Source: Nonomuraea sp. NEAU-A123 | GTDB lineage: Bacteria; Actinomycetota; Actinomycetes; Streptosporangiales; Streptosporangiaceae | Direction: 5' to 3' | DNA length: 64,000 nt | Assembly: GCF_018603905.1 (NCBI RefSeq) | Contig: NZ_JAHFZZ010000038.1 | Span: 1-64,000 of the forward strand | Made by a program: the position numbers and the translations under genes | In this document: positions 42,042 to 51,774 of the stretch, in pieces | How the letters are laid out: each line of letters starts with the position of its first letter | Numbering within the stretch: the first letter of the stretch is position 1 | The notes under the pieces: generated by a model | Told to the model about the DNA's origin: nothing | Databases searched by the model: none | The model's input: the letters and a program-made list of their open reading frames with translations, nothing else

Positions 42042-43823
42042 ATGGGCCCCGTCATGGCGGACCTTCCACTCCACGATCACGGTGACTTCGAGGCGGCGGC
42101 GGACCGTGGTTTCGTCGCGAAGTTCAGCCCGGCGGTGGTCAGCTCCGCCGACAGCAAGGTCATCTGGGACGGTGACTCCAACGCCTTCCTGGACCAGGAG
42201 TGTCCCGGCAGCGCGCATCCCAGCCTGTGGCGGCAGGCGCGGCTGTCCGCCCGGCAAGGGCTGTACGAGGTGACGGACGGCGTGTACCAGGTACGCGGCT
42301 TCGATCTGTCGAACATGACGATCGTCGAGGGCGAGACCGGCGTCATCATCATCGATCCGCTCATCTCCACCGAGTGCGCGGCCGCGGCGCTGCGCCTCTA
42401 CCGAGCCCATCGCGGCGCCCGGCCGGTGACCGGCGTGATCTACACGCATCCGCACGTCGACCACTTCGGCGGCGTACGCGGCGTCACGGGCGGCGGCGTG
42501 CCGGTCCTGGCGCCCGCGGGGTTCCTGCGGAGCGTGGCCCGCGACCACCTCCACGCCTGGTCCGCCACGGCCCGCCGGTCCGTCTACCTGTACGGTCAGG
42601 CCCTCGAACGGTCACCGGACGGCCAGATCGGCACGGCCCTGGGCAAGCCAGGGACGATCTCTCTCATAACCCCCACGATCCACGTCGAACGCACGGGACA
42701 GGAGGAGACGGTCGACGGGGTACGCATCATCTTCCAGCTCGCCGAGGCGCCACCGGAGCTGGCCCTGTACCTGCCCGGCCACCGGGCCCTGTGCCTGGGC
42801 GAGAACGCCACCCGTAACCCGCACAACCTCCTGCCCCTGCGAGACGCCAGGGAGCTGGCCCGGCAGCTCGACGAGATCGTCACGCTGTTCGCGGGGGAGT
42901 TCGACGTCGCCTTCGCCTCGCACCACTGGCCCATCTGGGGCGGCCCGGAGATCGCCGGCTACCTGTCGCAGCAGCGCGACCTGTACGCCTACCTGCACGA
43001 CCAGACCCTGCGGCTGATGAACAAGGGCCTGACCGGAGCGGAGATCGCCGAGGCCATGCGGGTGCCGCCCGGGCTTGAGCAGGTCTGGCACACGCACGGC
43101 TACCACGGCCCGGTCGGCCACAACGTCAAGGCCATCTACCAGCGCTATCTGGGCTGGTTCGACGGCAATCCCGCGCACCTGTGGGAGCACCCGCCGAGGG
43201 AGAGCGCGATCCGCTACGTGGAGTGCCTCGGCGGCGGGAAAGCCGTCGTCGCCCTCGCCAGGGGCTACCTCAAGGAGCACGACCTGCGCTTCGCCGCGCA
43301 ACTGCTCAACCACGCGGTCTTCGCCGACGAGGGCAACAAGGAGGCCCGTGACCTGCTCGCCGAGGTGTACACCCGGCTCGGGCACGCCGCGGAGAACGGC
43401 ACCTGGCGCAACGTCTACCTGACGGGCGCGCTGGAGCTGAGCGACGGCGTCGTGCCGGCCGCCACGGAGCGGGCCGCGCCCGGCCTGGTCGACGCGCTCG
43501 GGGTGGACCAGATCCTCGACTCGATCGCCCTCCGCGTCGACGGGCCGCGGGCCTGGAACGAGAGCCTGTCCATCGACTGGCACCTGACCGATCTGGGCGA
43601 GAGGTATCGGATCACGCTGTCGAACGGCGCGCTCATCCAGCGGGCCGACCCGCCTGACGGGCCGGTCGACCTGACGCTGCGGCTGACCAAGGCACAACTG
43701 CTCGGCCTGCTGGCCGGCCGGGGGGTCGAACGGGTCGAACGGGAGGGCGACATCGGGGTGCTGCGGCGGCTGGTGGCCGTGCTCGACCACCCGATGCCCG
43801 ACTTCGCCATCGTGACCGCCTAG
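42042..43823 (+). CDS. Alkyl sulfatase (SdsA1/BDS1-like metallo-beta-lactamase fold)
   Basis: A 593-residue linear alkylsulfatase-like hydrolase. The metal-binding motif THPHVDHFGG is at about residue 131 in a metallo-beta-lactamase fold; a second histidine block ASHHWPIWG lies near 290. A helical dimerisation domain and a C-terminal SCP-2-like domain (about 480-593, ending LDHPMPDFAIVTA) complete the family's layout. These enzymes release sulfate from detergents such as dodecyl sulfate. No signal peptide is clear. The start could instead be ATG 42054. It is convergent with the NCS1 permease gene. Confidence 0.92.
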   Translation: MGPVMADLPLHDHGDFEAAADRGFVAKFSPAVVSSADSKVIWDGDSNAFLDQECPGSAHPSLWRQARLSARQGLYEVTDGVYQVRGFDLSNMTIVEGETGVIIIDPLISTECAAAALRLYRAHRGARPVTGVIYTHPHVDHFGGVRGVTGGGVPVLAPAGFLRSVARDHLHAWSATARRSVYLYGQALERSPDGQIGTALGKPGTISLITPTIHVERTGQEETVDGVRIIFQLAEAPPELALYLPGHRALCLGENATRNPHNLLPLRDARELARQLDEIVTLFAGEFDVAFASHHWPIWGGPEIAGYLSQQRDLYAYLHDQTLRLMNKGLTGAEIAEAMRVPPGLEQVWHTHGYHGPVGHNVKAIYQRYLGWFDGNPAHLWEHPPRESAIRYVECLGGGKAVVALARGYLKEHDLRFAAQLLNHAVFADEGNKEARDLLAEVYTRLGHAAENGTWRNVYLTGALELSDGVVPAATERAAPGLVDALGVDQILDSIALRVDGPRAWNESLSIDWHLTDLGERYRITLSNGALIQRADPPDGPVDLTLRLTKAQLLGLLAGRGVERVEREGDIGVLRRLVAVLDHPMPDFAIVTA

Positions 43824-43827
43824 GTGG

Positions 43828-45234
43828 TCAGCCGCTACGGCGGGGCGCGAGGCCCGAGATCACGTAGTAGAGGATCCCGGCGAGCACCAGCGCGACCACC
43901 ACGCCGATGTTGGCCGCCCCGAACGTGCCCGCCTTCATCTGGTCGCTCATCAGGAAGCCCACCACGCGGGCGATGTTCGGGTCCAGGGAGGTGATGAGCC
44001 CGATGCCCACGATCGAGGCCACAACCAGCGAGATCACCCCGGGCCAGTTCAGGGCGGGCGCGCCGGGGCGCAGCAGCCGCTCGTCGTAGGACCGGCCGCC
44101 CGCGCGCCACCGCCACATGTCGACGAGGAAGACGGCCACCCAGGCGGCCATCACCACCCCGATGATCGCCAGGAACGCCTGGAAGGTCGCCAGGAAGCTG
44201 GCGGAGACGAACAGCAGGTAGTAGCCGCCGAGCACCATCAGCGCGCCGTCGACGAGCACCGCGTAGTGCCGCTTGATCGGCACCCCCAGCGCCAGCATGG
44301 ACAGCCCCGACGAGTAGATGTCCATGATCGCCCCGGCCAGGAACCCGCCGATGGCGGTCAGCAGGTACGGCAGCAGGAACCAGGTCGGCAGGGCGCTCGC
44401 CAGCGCCCCGACCGGATCCGCGCCCGCGGCCTCGGCCAGCTTGGGGTCGCCGCCGGCCAGCAGCACGCCGAAGACGAGCAGCACCATGGGCGGCACCGCC
44501 CCGCCCACCGCCGTCCACAGGGCCACCGACGACGGCTTGGAGCCGGCGGGCAGGTAGCGCGAGTAGTCGGCGCCGCAGTTGACCCAGCCCAGGCCGAGCA
44601 GCGTCATCGCGAAGATGACCGAGCCCACCCAGGCGCCGGGCCCGGCGGTGGTGTCCAGTGTGGTGCCGAGCCTCGGGGCCATCAGGATCATGTACACGAC
44701 GGTCAGCACGACGAACGCGTACGTCAGGTACCGCTGCACCACCATGATCAACGCGTGGCCGTACACCCCGACCACGATCACGACCAGCGCGGCGACCGCG
44801 AAGCAGACCGCCACGGCGGTCGTGCCGGGAATGCCGGGCGCCACCCGGTTCAGGATCGCCGCGCCGCCCTGGGCCGACAGCGTGACGAGCACGATCTCCC
44901 AGCCGACGTTCGAGATGTAGGACAGGACGGCCGGCAGCTTGTTGCCCTGGTAGCCGAAGGGGGCGCGGCCGAGCGTCATCGTCGGCACCCCCGACCGGGT
45001 GCCCGCGATCGCGACCAGCCCGACCAGCCCGAACGACAGCGCGTAACCGAGCGCCCCGGTGATGATCGCCGGGAAGACCCCCAGGCCCAGCCCGACGATG
45101 TAGACACCGAAGGCGACGCCGAAGAGGGAGAGGTTGGATCCGGCCCACGGCCAGAACAGGTCCGCGGGCTTACCATGCCGCTCGGCGGCCGGAACGGCGT
45201 TGATGCCGTTCTGCTCAACGGTCATCGTGTCCAT
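43828..45234 (-). CDS. NCS1-family purine/cytosine permease
   Basis: A 468-residue permease with about 12 helices of the nucleobase-cation-symport-1 family. Family landmarks: an N-terminal WPWAGSNLSLFGVAFGVYI, then GVPTMTLGRAPFGYQGNKLPAVLSYISNVGWE near residue 82-115, and the GWVNCGADYSRYLP motif near 215. It imports nucleobases, thiamine precursors or related compounds; none is indicated by neighbours. Start 45234 or ATG 45225. Confidence 0.92.
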   Translation of the reverse strand: MDTMTVEQNGINAVPAAERHGKPADLFWPWAGSNLSLFGVAFGVYIVGLGLGVFPAIITGALGYALSFGLVGLVAIAGTRSGVPTMTLGRAPFGYQGNKLPAVLSYISNVGWEIVLVTLSAQGGAAILNRVAPGIPGTTAVAVCFAVAALVVIVVGVYGHALIMVVQRYLTYAFVVLTVVYMILMAPRLGTTLDTTAGPGAWVGSVIFAMTLLGLGWVNCGADYSRYLPAGSKPSSVALWTAVGGAVPPMVLLVFGVLLAGGDPKLAEAAGADPVGALASALPTWFLLPYLLTAIGGFLAGAIMDIYSSGLSMLALGVPIKRHYAVLVDGALMVLGGYYLLFVSASFLATFQAFLAIIGVVMAAWVAVFLVDMWRWRAGGRSYDERLLRPGAPALNWPGVISLVVASIVGIGLITSLDPNIARVVGFLMSDQMKAGTFGAANIGVVVALVLAGILYYVISGLAPRRSG

Positions 45235-45284
45235 GATCGGACATTACACCCGGCGACCTCGCCTGCCCCAGAGCGAACGCCGGA

Positions 45285-46274
45285 TCAGCCGCCGAGCTCC
45301 AGCAGGGTGGCCTCCACCTTCGGGTCCAGGCCGACGGGCGGCCGGTCGGTACGCATGGGCGCCCGGCCGCCGATGCCCCGCAGCCAGGCCCACGTGTCGG
45401 CCACCGTCTCCGCCACCGGCCGGATCCGCAGCCCCGCCGCCACCGCCTTCGACACGTCACCCCGGTGCATGCTGTCGTGGTCCTCGCCCTGCAGCCAGAT
45501 CGGCAGATCGGTCCACGGCGCCACACCGGCCGCCAGGATCGCCTCCGGCTCCACCCACCGCAGCTCGGCCCCGGACCCGGTCACGCGGACGCAGGCCTCC
45601 AGCAACTCCTCCATGGTGGCGAACCCCGACGGGCTCACCACGTTGTACGCCCCGCCGAGCCCGTCGCCGGCCGCCTCAAGACACCACTGGGCCAGGTCGC
45701 GCGCGTCCACGTACTGCAGGGGCAGCCCGGCGGGCCCCGGCGCGAGCACCGGCCCGCCCCGCGCGATCCTGCTCAACCACCACGGCAGCCGCCCGATGTT
45801 CTCGTAGGGCCCCAGAATCAGCCCCGCCCGAGCCAGCAGCGCCCGCTCACCGAACGCCGCCACCGCGGCCAGCTCGCCACCGGCCTTGAACCGCGCGTAA
45901 CCCACCTCGCCGCCGTCATCGGCCGACGCCTCCACCATTGGAGCGTCCTCACCGGCACCGGCCGCCGTCGGATAGGTGTAGACGGACCGGCTGGACACAT
46001 AGACGTAGTGTCCCGCCCGCCCGGCCAGCAGCGCCGCCGTGTCGCGTACGGCGGACGGCGCCCACGACCAGGTGTCGACCACGACGTCCCACTCACCGGT
46101 GCCGAGCGCGGCCAGCCCGCCCGGCTCCGCCCGATCGCCCCGCAGCGCCGTCACCGCGGGTGCCGGGGCATGCGTGCCCCGGTTGAACACGGTCACGTCC
46201 CAGCCGGAGGCGAGCGCCTCGTCGACGAAGGCCCGCCCCACGAACTCCGTCCCGCCCAGCACCAGAAGCCTCAT
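45285..46274 (-). CDS. NAD-dependent epimerase/dehydratase family protein
   Basis: A 329-residue extended-SDR-like protein. The dinucleotide motif is LVLGGTEFVGRAFVDEAL at residues 3-20, and SSRSVYTYP near 96 takes the place of the catalytic Ser; the YxxxK appears as the YARFK segment near 125. ATG 46274 is the start that begins the motif. It is a stand-alone gene upstream of the NCS1 permease (50-bp gap, same strand). The substrate, a nucleotide sugar or isoflavone-like compound, is not known. Confidence 0.88.
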   Translation of the reverse strand: MRLLVLGGTEFVGRAFVDEALASGWDVTVFNRGTHAPAPAVTALRGDRAEPGGLAALGTGEWDVVVDTWSWAPSAVRDTAALLAGRAGHYVYVSSRSVYTYPTAAGAGEDAPMVEASADDGGEVGYARFKAGGELAAVAAFGERALLARAGLILGPYENIGRLPWWLSRIARGGPVLAPGPAGLPLQYVDARDLAQWCLEAAGDGLGGAYNVVSPSGFATMEELLEACVRVTGSGAELRWVEPEAILAAGVAPWTDLPIWLQGEDHDSMHRGDVSKAVAAGLRIRPVAETVADTWAWLRGIGGRAPMRTDRPPVGLDPKVEATLLELGG

Positions 46275-46321
46275 GCCCACACCCTGCCGCCCATGGCGAC
46301 CGCCCGGTAGCCGTGCACGCT

Positions 46322-46348
46322 GAAAGCGGAATCGCCGAAAGCAGAATC
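46322..46348. repeat. Direct repeat before the sensor kinase gene
   Basis: GAAAGCGGAATC (46322-46333) and GAAAGCAGAATC (46337-46348) are 11/12-identical direct repeats with a 15-bp period, about 80 bp before the kinase start in an AT-richer intergenic stretch. Such repeats often bind response regulators, but no regulator gene is nearby. Confidence 0.4.
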
Positions 46349-46425
46349 TTGTCACTCTCCGCTACTCCTTAGCGCTGCAAAGGTAGATATATCAGCAGGT
46401 AGGACCCAATAGCGGTTTAAGCGTC

Positions 46426-47862
46426 ATGAATGGGTATGGGATTACAGGCAGTGATATAGGGAGACATTGGTTAGTGAAAAGGATCTATCCTCGCTCGATC
46501 CGGGCGCGTTTGACCGTACTTGCGAGTCTGATCGCGGCCGTGGTACTCACCTCGACGGCGGTCATCACGCTGGCCACGCTGCCCAGCAGCCTCCGCGGCG
46601 CCGTGCAGAACAGGGTTGAGCTGGACGTACGGCGGGTCGCGAGCGACGCCCGGACGACCCAGCTGCGCAGCATGCTGCCCACGTCGCCCCGCGTCCACCT
46701 CCTTCAGGTGGTCTCCCGCGAGGGCACCGTTCTGGCGGCCAGCCACAACCTGCGGGGCAAGCCGCCCATCACGGACATTCAGCTGGCCAAGCCGGAAACG
46801 ATCTACGCCACCGAAGGCCGGCTCACCGGCGACCCCGAGGTCATAGAGCCCGATGAAAAGTACCTGATCATGGCCATGGAGTCGCAGACGCCATACGGCA
46901 AGGTGACGGTGTACGGCGCGGCGTCGCTGGGCGATGTCGACCGAGCGCTGGGGTGGCTCTATGCCGTGATCTTCCTCGGCATCCCTTTGGTGCTGGTCAT
47001 CGTCGGGAGCATCACCTGGACCGTGGTCGGCCAGGCCCTGAGCCCGGTCGAGCGCATCCGGACCGAACTGGCCGAGATCACCGGGCACGACCTGAGCCGC
47101 CGGGTTCCCGTACCCGACAACGGGGACGAGATCACTCAGTTGGCCGCGACCACCAACCACACCCTCGAGCGGTTGGAACGTTCCGCCGAGACGCAACGCC
47201 GCTTCGTGGCCGACGCCTCACACGAGCTCCGCAGCCCCATCACCGCGCTGCGCACCCAACTGGAGGTCGCCACCGCCTACCCGGACGACACGGACTGGCC
47301 CTCGACAGGCGCCAGGGCCCTGATGTCCGCCGACCGCCTGACCCACATCATCGACGAGCTCCTGATGCTGGCCCGGCTGGACGCGGGCGCGGTCACCGAC
47401 CGGTACGTCGTCGACACCTGCCGCCTGGCGGAGGAACAGGAGCGGCGCCGCGCGGGAGGCGCCGTCAGCATCGTCACCGACGCGCCGGGCACGGCCCCCG
47501 TCCTGGGCTCTCCCCTGCAGCTTGACCGGCTGCTGACCAACCTGCTCGACAACGCCACCAGGCACGCGAGCGCCAAGATCTACCTCCAGGTGGCAGTGGA
47601 CGAATGGGACAAGGCCGTCATCATCAAGGTCACGGACGACGGACCGGGCATCGCGCCGGAGTATCGGGACTGCGTCTTCGAGCGCTTCACCCGCCTGCCC
47701 GAAGCCCGGGCCAAGGACAAGGACGGCAGCGGCCTCGGCCTGGCCCTGTCGCGGGAGATCGCCCTGGCGCACCAGGGGACCCTGACGATCAGCGACCACT
47801 CCCCCGGCGCCCAGTTCGTCACCCGCCTCCCGCTGTACGTGGAAGGCTATTCACCGGCGTGA
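46426..47862 (+). CDS. Orphan sensor histidine kinase
   Basis: A 478-residue membrane kinase: transmembrane helices at about 30-51 and 177-201 enclosing an extracytoplasmic sensor of about 125 residues, a HAMP linker, H-box ADASHELRSPITALR with His266, N-box LLDNATRHA, G1 DDGPGIAPE and G2 GSGLGLAL. It resembles CutS/TcrY-type kinases. No response regulator gene is adjacent, which is unusual. An in-frame GTG at 46474 would shorten it by 16 residues. Its last 44 bp overlap the convergent 2-hydroxyacid dehydrogenase gene. Confidence 0.92.
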   Translation: MNGYGITGSDIGRHWLVKRIYPRSIRARLTVLASLIAAVVLTSTAVITLATLPSSLRGAVQNRVELDVRRVASDARTTQLRSMLPTSPRVHLLQVVSREGTVLAASHNLRGKPPITDIQLAKPETIYATEGRLTGDPEVIEPDEKYLIMAMESQTPYGKVTVYGAASLGDVDRALGWLYAVIFLGIPLVLVIVGSITWTVVGQALSPVERIRTELAEITGHDLSRRVPVPDNGDEITQLAATTNHTLERLERSAETQRRFVADASHELRSPITALRTQLEVATAYPDDTDWPSTGARALMSADRLTHIIDELLMLARLDAGAVTDRYVVDTCRLAEEQERRRAGGAVSIVTDAPGTAPVLGSPLQLDRLLTNLLDNATRHASAKIYLQVAVDEWDKAVIIKVTDDGPGIAPEYRDCVFERFTRLPEARAKDKDGSGLGLALSREIALAHQGTLTISDHSPGAQFVTRLPLYVEGYSPA

Positions 47863-48799
47863 GCGGTTCGCGCCCGTCCAGGACGGCCGCCACGTTCGAC
47901 ACCGACAGGCCGCACATCCGCTCGCGGGTCGCCGTGCCCGCGCTGCCGATGTGCGGGGTTAGCACGGTGTTGCCGAGCTCGACCAGCGCCGGGTTCACCG
48001 CCGGCTCGCCCTCGAACACGTCGAGGGCCGCCGCCCCGATCGTCCCCGACCGCAGCGCCGCCACCAGCGCCTCCTCGTCCACGATGCCGCCACGAGCGGT
48101 GTTGACCAGGATCGCGGTGCGCTTCATGCGGCGCAGGGCAGCGGCGTCGATGAGGTGACGGGTGGCCGGGGTGAGCGGGCAGTGCAGGGTGACCACGTCG
48201 GCACGCTCCAGCAGCCCGGGGAGCTCGACGAACTCGACACCCCGCCGCTCGTCGTCCGACAGCGGCGAGGAGGTGGGCGTGGCCAGGATCTCCATGTCGA
48301 AGGCGCGGGCGCGGCGGGCGACGGCCCGCCCGATGCGGCCGTAGCCGACGACGCCGAGCGTCGTCCCGGCACTGAGGTCCAGGCCGAGCAGCATGCGCGG
48401 CCCCCAGATCCATGGAGTACGGTCCCGCAGCAGCCGGTCGCCGTCGAGCACGCGGCGCGCGGCGGCCAGGATCAGCGCCATCGTCAGGTCGGCGGTGGCG
48501 CCGTCGAGCACGCCCGGGGTGTTGGTGACCTGGATCCCGCGCTCGGTGGCCGCCGCCACGTCGATGTTGTCGTAGCCGACCGCGGTGTTGGCGACGATCC
48601 GCAGCGCCGGGCCCGCCGCGTCGAGGAACTCGGCGTCGATGCGCTCGGTGAGCGTGCACACGACCGCCTCCGCGCCCGCGGCCCGGCTCAGGAGCGTGGC
48701 CCGGTCGGGCGGGTCCTCCTCGCCGGCCACCACGGGATGGCCGAGTGAGCGTACGAGCTCCATGGCGGCGTCGGTCAAGGTGCGGGTCACGTAGATCAT
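47819..48799 (-). CDS. D-isomer 2-hydroxyacid dehydrogenase (glyoxylate reductase-like)
   Basis: A 326-residue NAD(P)-dependent dehydrogenase. The Rossmann motif GVVGYGRIGRAVARRA is near residue 155, the catalytic Arg in LVNTARGGIVDEEAL, Glu in DVFEGEPAVN and His in LTPHIGSAG. The overall pattern fits GhrB/glyoxylate-reductase-type enzymes that reduce glyoxylate or hydroxypyruvate. It overlaps the kinase end by 44 bp in convergent orientation and stands alone otherwise. Confidence 0.93.
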   Translation of the reverse strand: MIYVTRTLTDAAMELVRSLGHPVVAGEEDPPDRATLLSRAAGAEAVVCTLTERIDAEFLDAAGPALRIVANTAVGYDNIDVAAATERGIQVTNTPGVLDGATADLTMALILAAARRVLDGDRLLRDRTPWIWGPRMLLGLDLSAGTTLGVVGYGRIGRAVARRARAFDMEILATPTSSPLSDDERRGVEFVELPGLLERADVVTLHCPLTPATRHLIDAAALRRMKRTAILVNTARGGIVDEEALVAALRSGTIGAAALDVFEGEPAVNPALVELGNTVLTPHIGSAGTATRERMCGLSVSNVAAVLDGREPLTPVNSLPRTAGGG

Positions 48800-48868
48800 C
48801 GACTCTCCTCCCTACGGACGGCCCACGATAGAGGGTCAGGCGGGTGGACGCGGTGCTCTGGAAGCGGT

Positions 48869-48904
48869 GAGGGGCCCGCTTCGGAAACCGGAAGCGGGCC
48901 CCTC
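48869..48904 (-). terminator. Strong hairpin terminator after the 5'-nucleotidase gene
   Basis: Perfect 14-bp stem GAGGGGCCCGCTTC/GAAGCGGGCCCCTC around an 8-nt loop, 12 bp downstream of the nucleotidase stop (48916, minus strand). No long T-tract follows, as is common for actinomycete terminators. It also isolates the 2-hydroxyacid dehydrogenase promoter. Confidence 0.8.
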
Positions 48905-48915
48905 AGATTGTTTCG

Positions 48916-50700
48916 CTAGGGAGTGACGGTGATGCGGTTGGTGGCGGGCGGAGCGATCGGGTTGTCGCGGCCCAGCTGGTCGACGAAGGCGTCGATGTCC
49001 AGCGGCCCACTCCAGAGGTCCGTACCGTCCTTGAAGCCCAGGAAGGCGTCACCGCCGCCGACCAGGAAGTTGTTCGCCGCGACCCGGATCGTCTGCGTGT
49101 CCGTCACCGCGACGCCGTCGATCTTCATGTTCGAGACCTTGGCCCCCCACGCCGCGCCACTGCTGTAGGTGTAGGTGAAGTTCGCCGACGGCTGGAGGAT
49201 CTTGGTGAACGGCTGGGCGTTCGGCCCACCGGTGAACTGCTGCTCCAAGACCGTCTTGAGCTGCGCACCGGTCAGCGTCACGACCTGCATCAGGTTGTTG
49301 AACGGCTGCACGGTGAACGCCTCGCCATAGGTGACCACGCCGTCACCCTCACCCGCCGAGGAGCCGGCGTAAGTGAGCGAGGCTCGGACGCCACCCGGGT
49401 TCATCAGGGCGATCTGCGCGTTGCCGCCCGTCTTGGTGGCAGCGAGTTGGCCGTCGGCGATGAGGTCACCGAGCGGCGACTCGCCGCTGGGGGCGGCGGT
49501 GTTGGTGATGTCCGCGGTGATCCGGCCGACGGCCTTGTTGGCGACCGGGGCGACACGATCCTTCCACGTCTGCACGAACGCGGAAATTTCGGGATCTGGG
49601 GTGACTGTGCGGGTCACTACGTGGTTGTCCGCCACCACCGAGGCGCGGTCGATGTCCCGCGTCTTGACGTTCACGTTGAGGTCGACCTGCGTGATGACGC
49701 GGCCGAACGAGCCGCCCTGCGAGTACAGGCGGTCCTGGCCGGCCGGGTCCTTGACCTTGCACAGGTACGCCTGGTGCGAGTGGCCGCTGAGAATCACGTC
49801 GATCTCGGGGTCGACCTGCGTGGCGATGCGGTTGCCCGCGCCCGGGACGGCGCTGCACGCGTCCGGCGACTGGCCCGCGGTCACCTGGTCGCCCTCGTGC
49901 ACGAGCACGACCTGGGCCTTGACGCCTACCAGCTTGAGCAGCTTGGACGCCAGGTTCGCGGCCTTGACCTCGTCCACGAACTTGAGGTCCTTGATGCCCT
50001 CGGCCGTGACGATGTTCGGGGTGGTCTGGGTGACCAGGCCGATGAAGCCGATCGGCACGCCGTTCATCCACTTGACGCTGACCGGCGGCAGGGCGGGCAC
50101 GCCCCAGTCGCTCATCAGCTTCTTGGCCTGCGCCTGCTGCGCACCCAGCGCCGCGAGCGCGTCGGTCTTCTCGTCCGGGTTCTTGAACAGGACGTTGGCG
50201 CCCACGTAGTCGTACTGGGCGCCCTTCCACGGACCGGCGGGCGAGCACCCGTCCACCGGGTGGCAGCCGCCCTTCATGATCCGGCGCAGCTCCGTGTAAC
50301 CCTCGTCGAACTCGTGGTTGCCGACCGCGGCCACCTTGAGCCCGAGCTTGCCCATGAACTCGACGGACGGCTCGTCGTGGTAGGCCGCCGAGATCAGCGG
50401 GCTCGCGCCGATCAGGTCGCCCTGGGCCACCGCGATCGTGTTCTTGTCGGTGAGGGCCTTCATGTGCGTGGCGACGTACGCGGCGCCGCCCGCCTCGACG
50501 GTGGCGCCCGTCTCGTCGACCATCCGGCTGGAGGAGCCGGTCGGGGGTTCGAGGTTGCCATGGAAGTCGTTGAGCGCGAGCAGCCGGACCGGAACGGTCT
50601 TCGGTGCCTTGCTCGCGTCCGCGGGGGCGGCCGCCGCGGCGAACCCGCCCGCGGCGACGGCTCCGGCCAGGACGAGCCGGAGGAGGGAACGTGGGGTCAT
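48916..50700 (-). CDS. Secreted bifunctional metallophosphatase/5'-nucleotidase
   Basis: A 594-residue exported enzyme. Signal peptide: basic start MTPRSLLRL, hydrophobic alanine-rich core, cleavage near APADA-S at about residue 33. The calcineurin-like metal site is shown by LNDFHGNLE, GNHEFDEGY and SGHSHQAY; the C-terminal 5'-nucleotidase domain has GGVRASL and the substrate-stacking region near FNNLMQV. It hydrolyses extracellular nucleotides such as UDP-sugars and AMP. ATG 50700 gives the signal peptide. No sortase motif or C-terminal anchor is seen, so it is probably released. Confidence 0.93.
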   Translation of the reverse strand: MTPRSLLRLVLAGAVAAGGFAAAAAPADASKAPKTVPVRLLALNDFHGNLEPPTGSSSRMVDETGATVEAGGAAYVATHMKALTDKNTIAVAQGDLIGASPLISAAYHDEPSVEFMGKLGLKVAAVGNHEFDEGYTELRRIMKGGCHPVDGCSPAGPWKGAQYDYVGANVLFKNPDEKTDALAALGAQQAQAKKLMSDWGVPALPPVSVKWMNGVPIGFIGLVTQTTPNIVTAEGIKDLKFVDEVKAANLASKLLKLVGVKAQVVLVHEGDQVTAGQSPDACSAVPGAGNRIATQVDPEIDVILSGHSHQAYLCKVKDPAGQDRLYSQGGSFGRVITQVDLNVNVKTRDIDRASVVADNHVVTRTVTPDPEISAFVQTWKDRVAPVANKAVGRITADITNTAAPSGESPLGDLIADGQLAATKTGGNAQIALMNPGGVRASLTYAGSSAGEGDGVVTYGEAFTVQPFNNLMQVVTLTGAQLKTVLEQQFTGGPNAQPFTKILQPSANFTYTYSSGAAWGAKVSNMKIDGVAVTDTQTIRVAANNFLVGGGDAFLGFKDGTDLWSGPLDIDAFVDQLGRDNPIAPPATNRITVTP

Positions 50701-50808
50701 GGCCCTAGACGTTACGGCGGTAAGCCATGCAGCCAATGTCGCAAAGGTAACGATTCATCGGCCTGCCACATGGCGTTATTTGCCAGCCGTACGCCTAGAG
50801 TTCGTGCT

Positions 50809-51774
50809 GTGACAGCGCACGTGGAGATCAGACAACGACTTGATGACCGCGAGATCACCCAGGTCCTCGGCGTGGTGGAAGCGGCGACGGAGGCCGACGG
50901 CGTCCGCCCGCTCAACGAGCATGTCATGCTCCACCTGCGCTACGGCGGCGATCCGCAGGCCCGTTCCCTGCTGTTGTACGACGACGAGACGTTGGTGGGC
51001 TATGCCCACATAGATCCCACCGACGAGGTCGAGGGCCCCAGCGGCGAACTGGCCATCCACCCCGCCCACCGCCGCCAGGGGCACGGCTCCCGGCTGCTGC
51101 GGGCCGTACTCGAGATGTCGGGTGGCAGCCTGCGCCTGTGGGCGCACGGCGATCATGAGGGCGCGGGCGCGCTGGCGGCGTCGGCGGGGTTCGAGCGCGT
51201 GCGCTCGCTCTGGCAGCTGCGGCGGTCGCTGTCCACGCCGCTGCCCTCTTTCAACCTGCCCGATGGGGTACGGCTACGCACCTTCGTACCAGGTCAGGAC
51301 GAGGAGGCGTGGCTCAAGGTCAACGCCGCGGCCTTCGCCCACCACCCCGAACAGGGCGCCTGGACGGCCAACGACCTGCGCCAGCGCGAGCAGGAACCCT
51401 GGTTCGACCCGGAGGGCTTCTTCCTGGCCTTCCGCGGCGAACGGCTGGCCGGCTTCCACTGGACCAAGATCCACGGCTCGTCCGAGCACGGCCACGAGCC
51501 GATCGGCGAGGTGTACGTTGTCGGCGTCGACCCCTCACAGCAGGGCACCGGCCTGGGCAAGGCGCTCACACTGGCGGGCCTGGACCATCTACGCGCGCGC
51601 GGCCTCGCCCAGGCGATGCTCTACGTGGACGAGGCCAACACGGCGGCGATCCGCCTGTACGAGTCCCTGGGCTTCGACCGCTGGGACGTCGACGTGATGT
51701 ATGCCGCTACTCAATCACCCAGTGCAGGACGAAGTAGGACACCGCAGCCACCAGAGCCGCAGCCGGAATCGTAA
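50809..51774 (+). CDS. mshD: Mycothiol synthase MshD
   Basis: A 321-residue double-GNAT acetyltransferase that acetylates Cys-GlcN-Ins, the last step of mycothiol synthesis, a thiol limited to Actinobacteria. Domain 1 has ELAIHPAHRRQGHGSRLLRAVLE, domain 2 has VVGVDPSQQGTGLGKALTLAGLDHL and ends NTAAIRLYESLGF. GTG 50809 gives the family N terminus (VTAHVEIRQRL); the frame upstream is antisense to the nucleotidase. The last 68 bp overlap the convergent pit gene, giving an unusual PQPPEPQPES tail. Confidence 0.93.
   Translation: MTAHVEIRQRLDDREITQVLGVVEAATEADGVRPLNEHVMLHLRYGGDPQARSLLLYDDETLVGYAHIDPTDEVEGPSGELAIHPAHRRQGHGSRLLRAVLEMSGGSLRLWAHGDHEGAGALAASAGFERVRSLWQLRRSLSTPLPSFNLPDGVRLRTFVPGQDEEAWLKVNAAAFAHHPEQGAWTANDLRQREQEPWFDPEGFFLAFRGERLAGFHWTKIHGSSEHGHEPIGEVYVVGVDPSQQGTGLGKALTLAGLDHLRARGLAQAMLYVDEANTAAIRLYESLGFDRWDVDVMYAATQSPSAGRSRTPQPPEPQPES

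Noticed and set aside
49447..51774. A 775-codon plus-strand frame ending in mshD
   Set aside because: The first 450 codons are antisense to the 5'-nucleotidase; mshD homology begins at GTG 50809.
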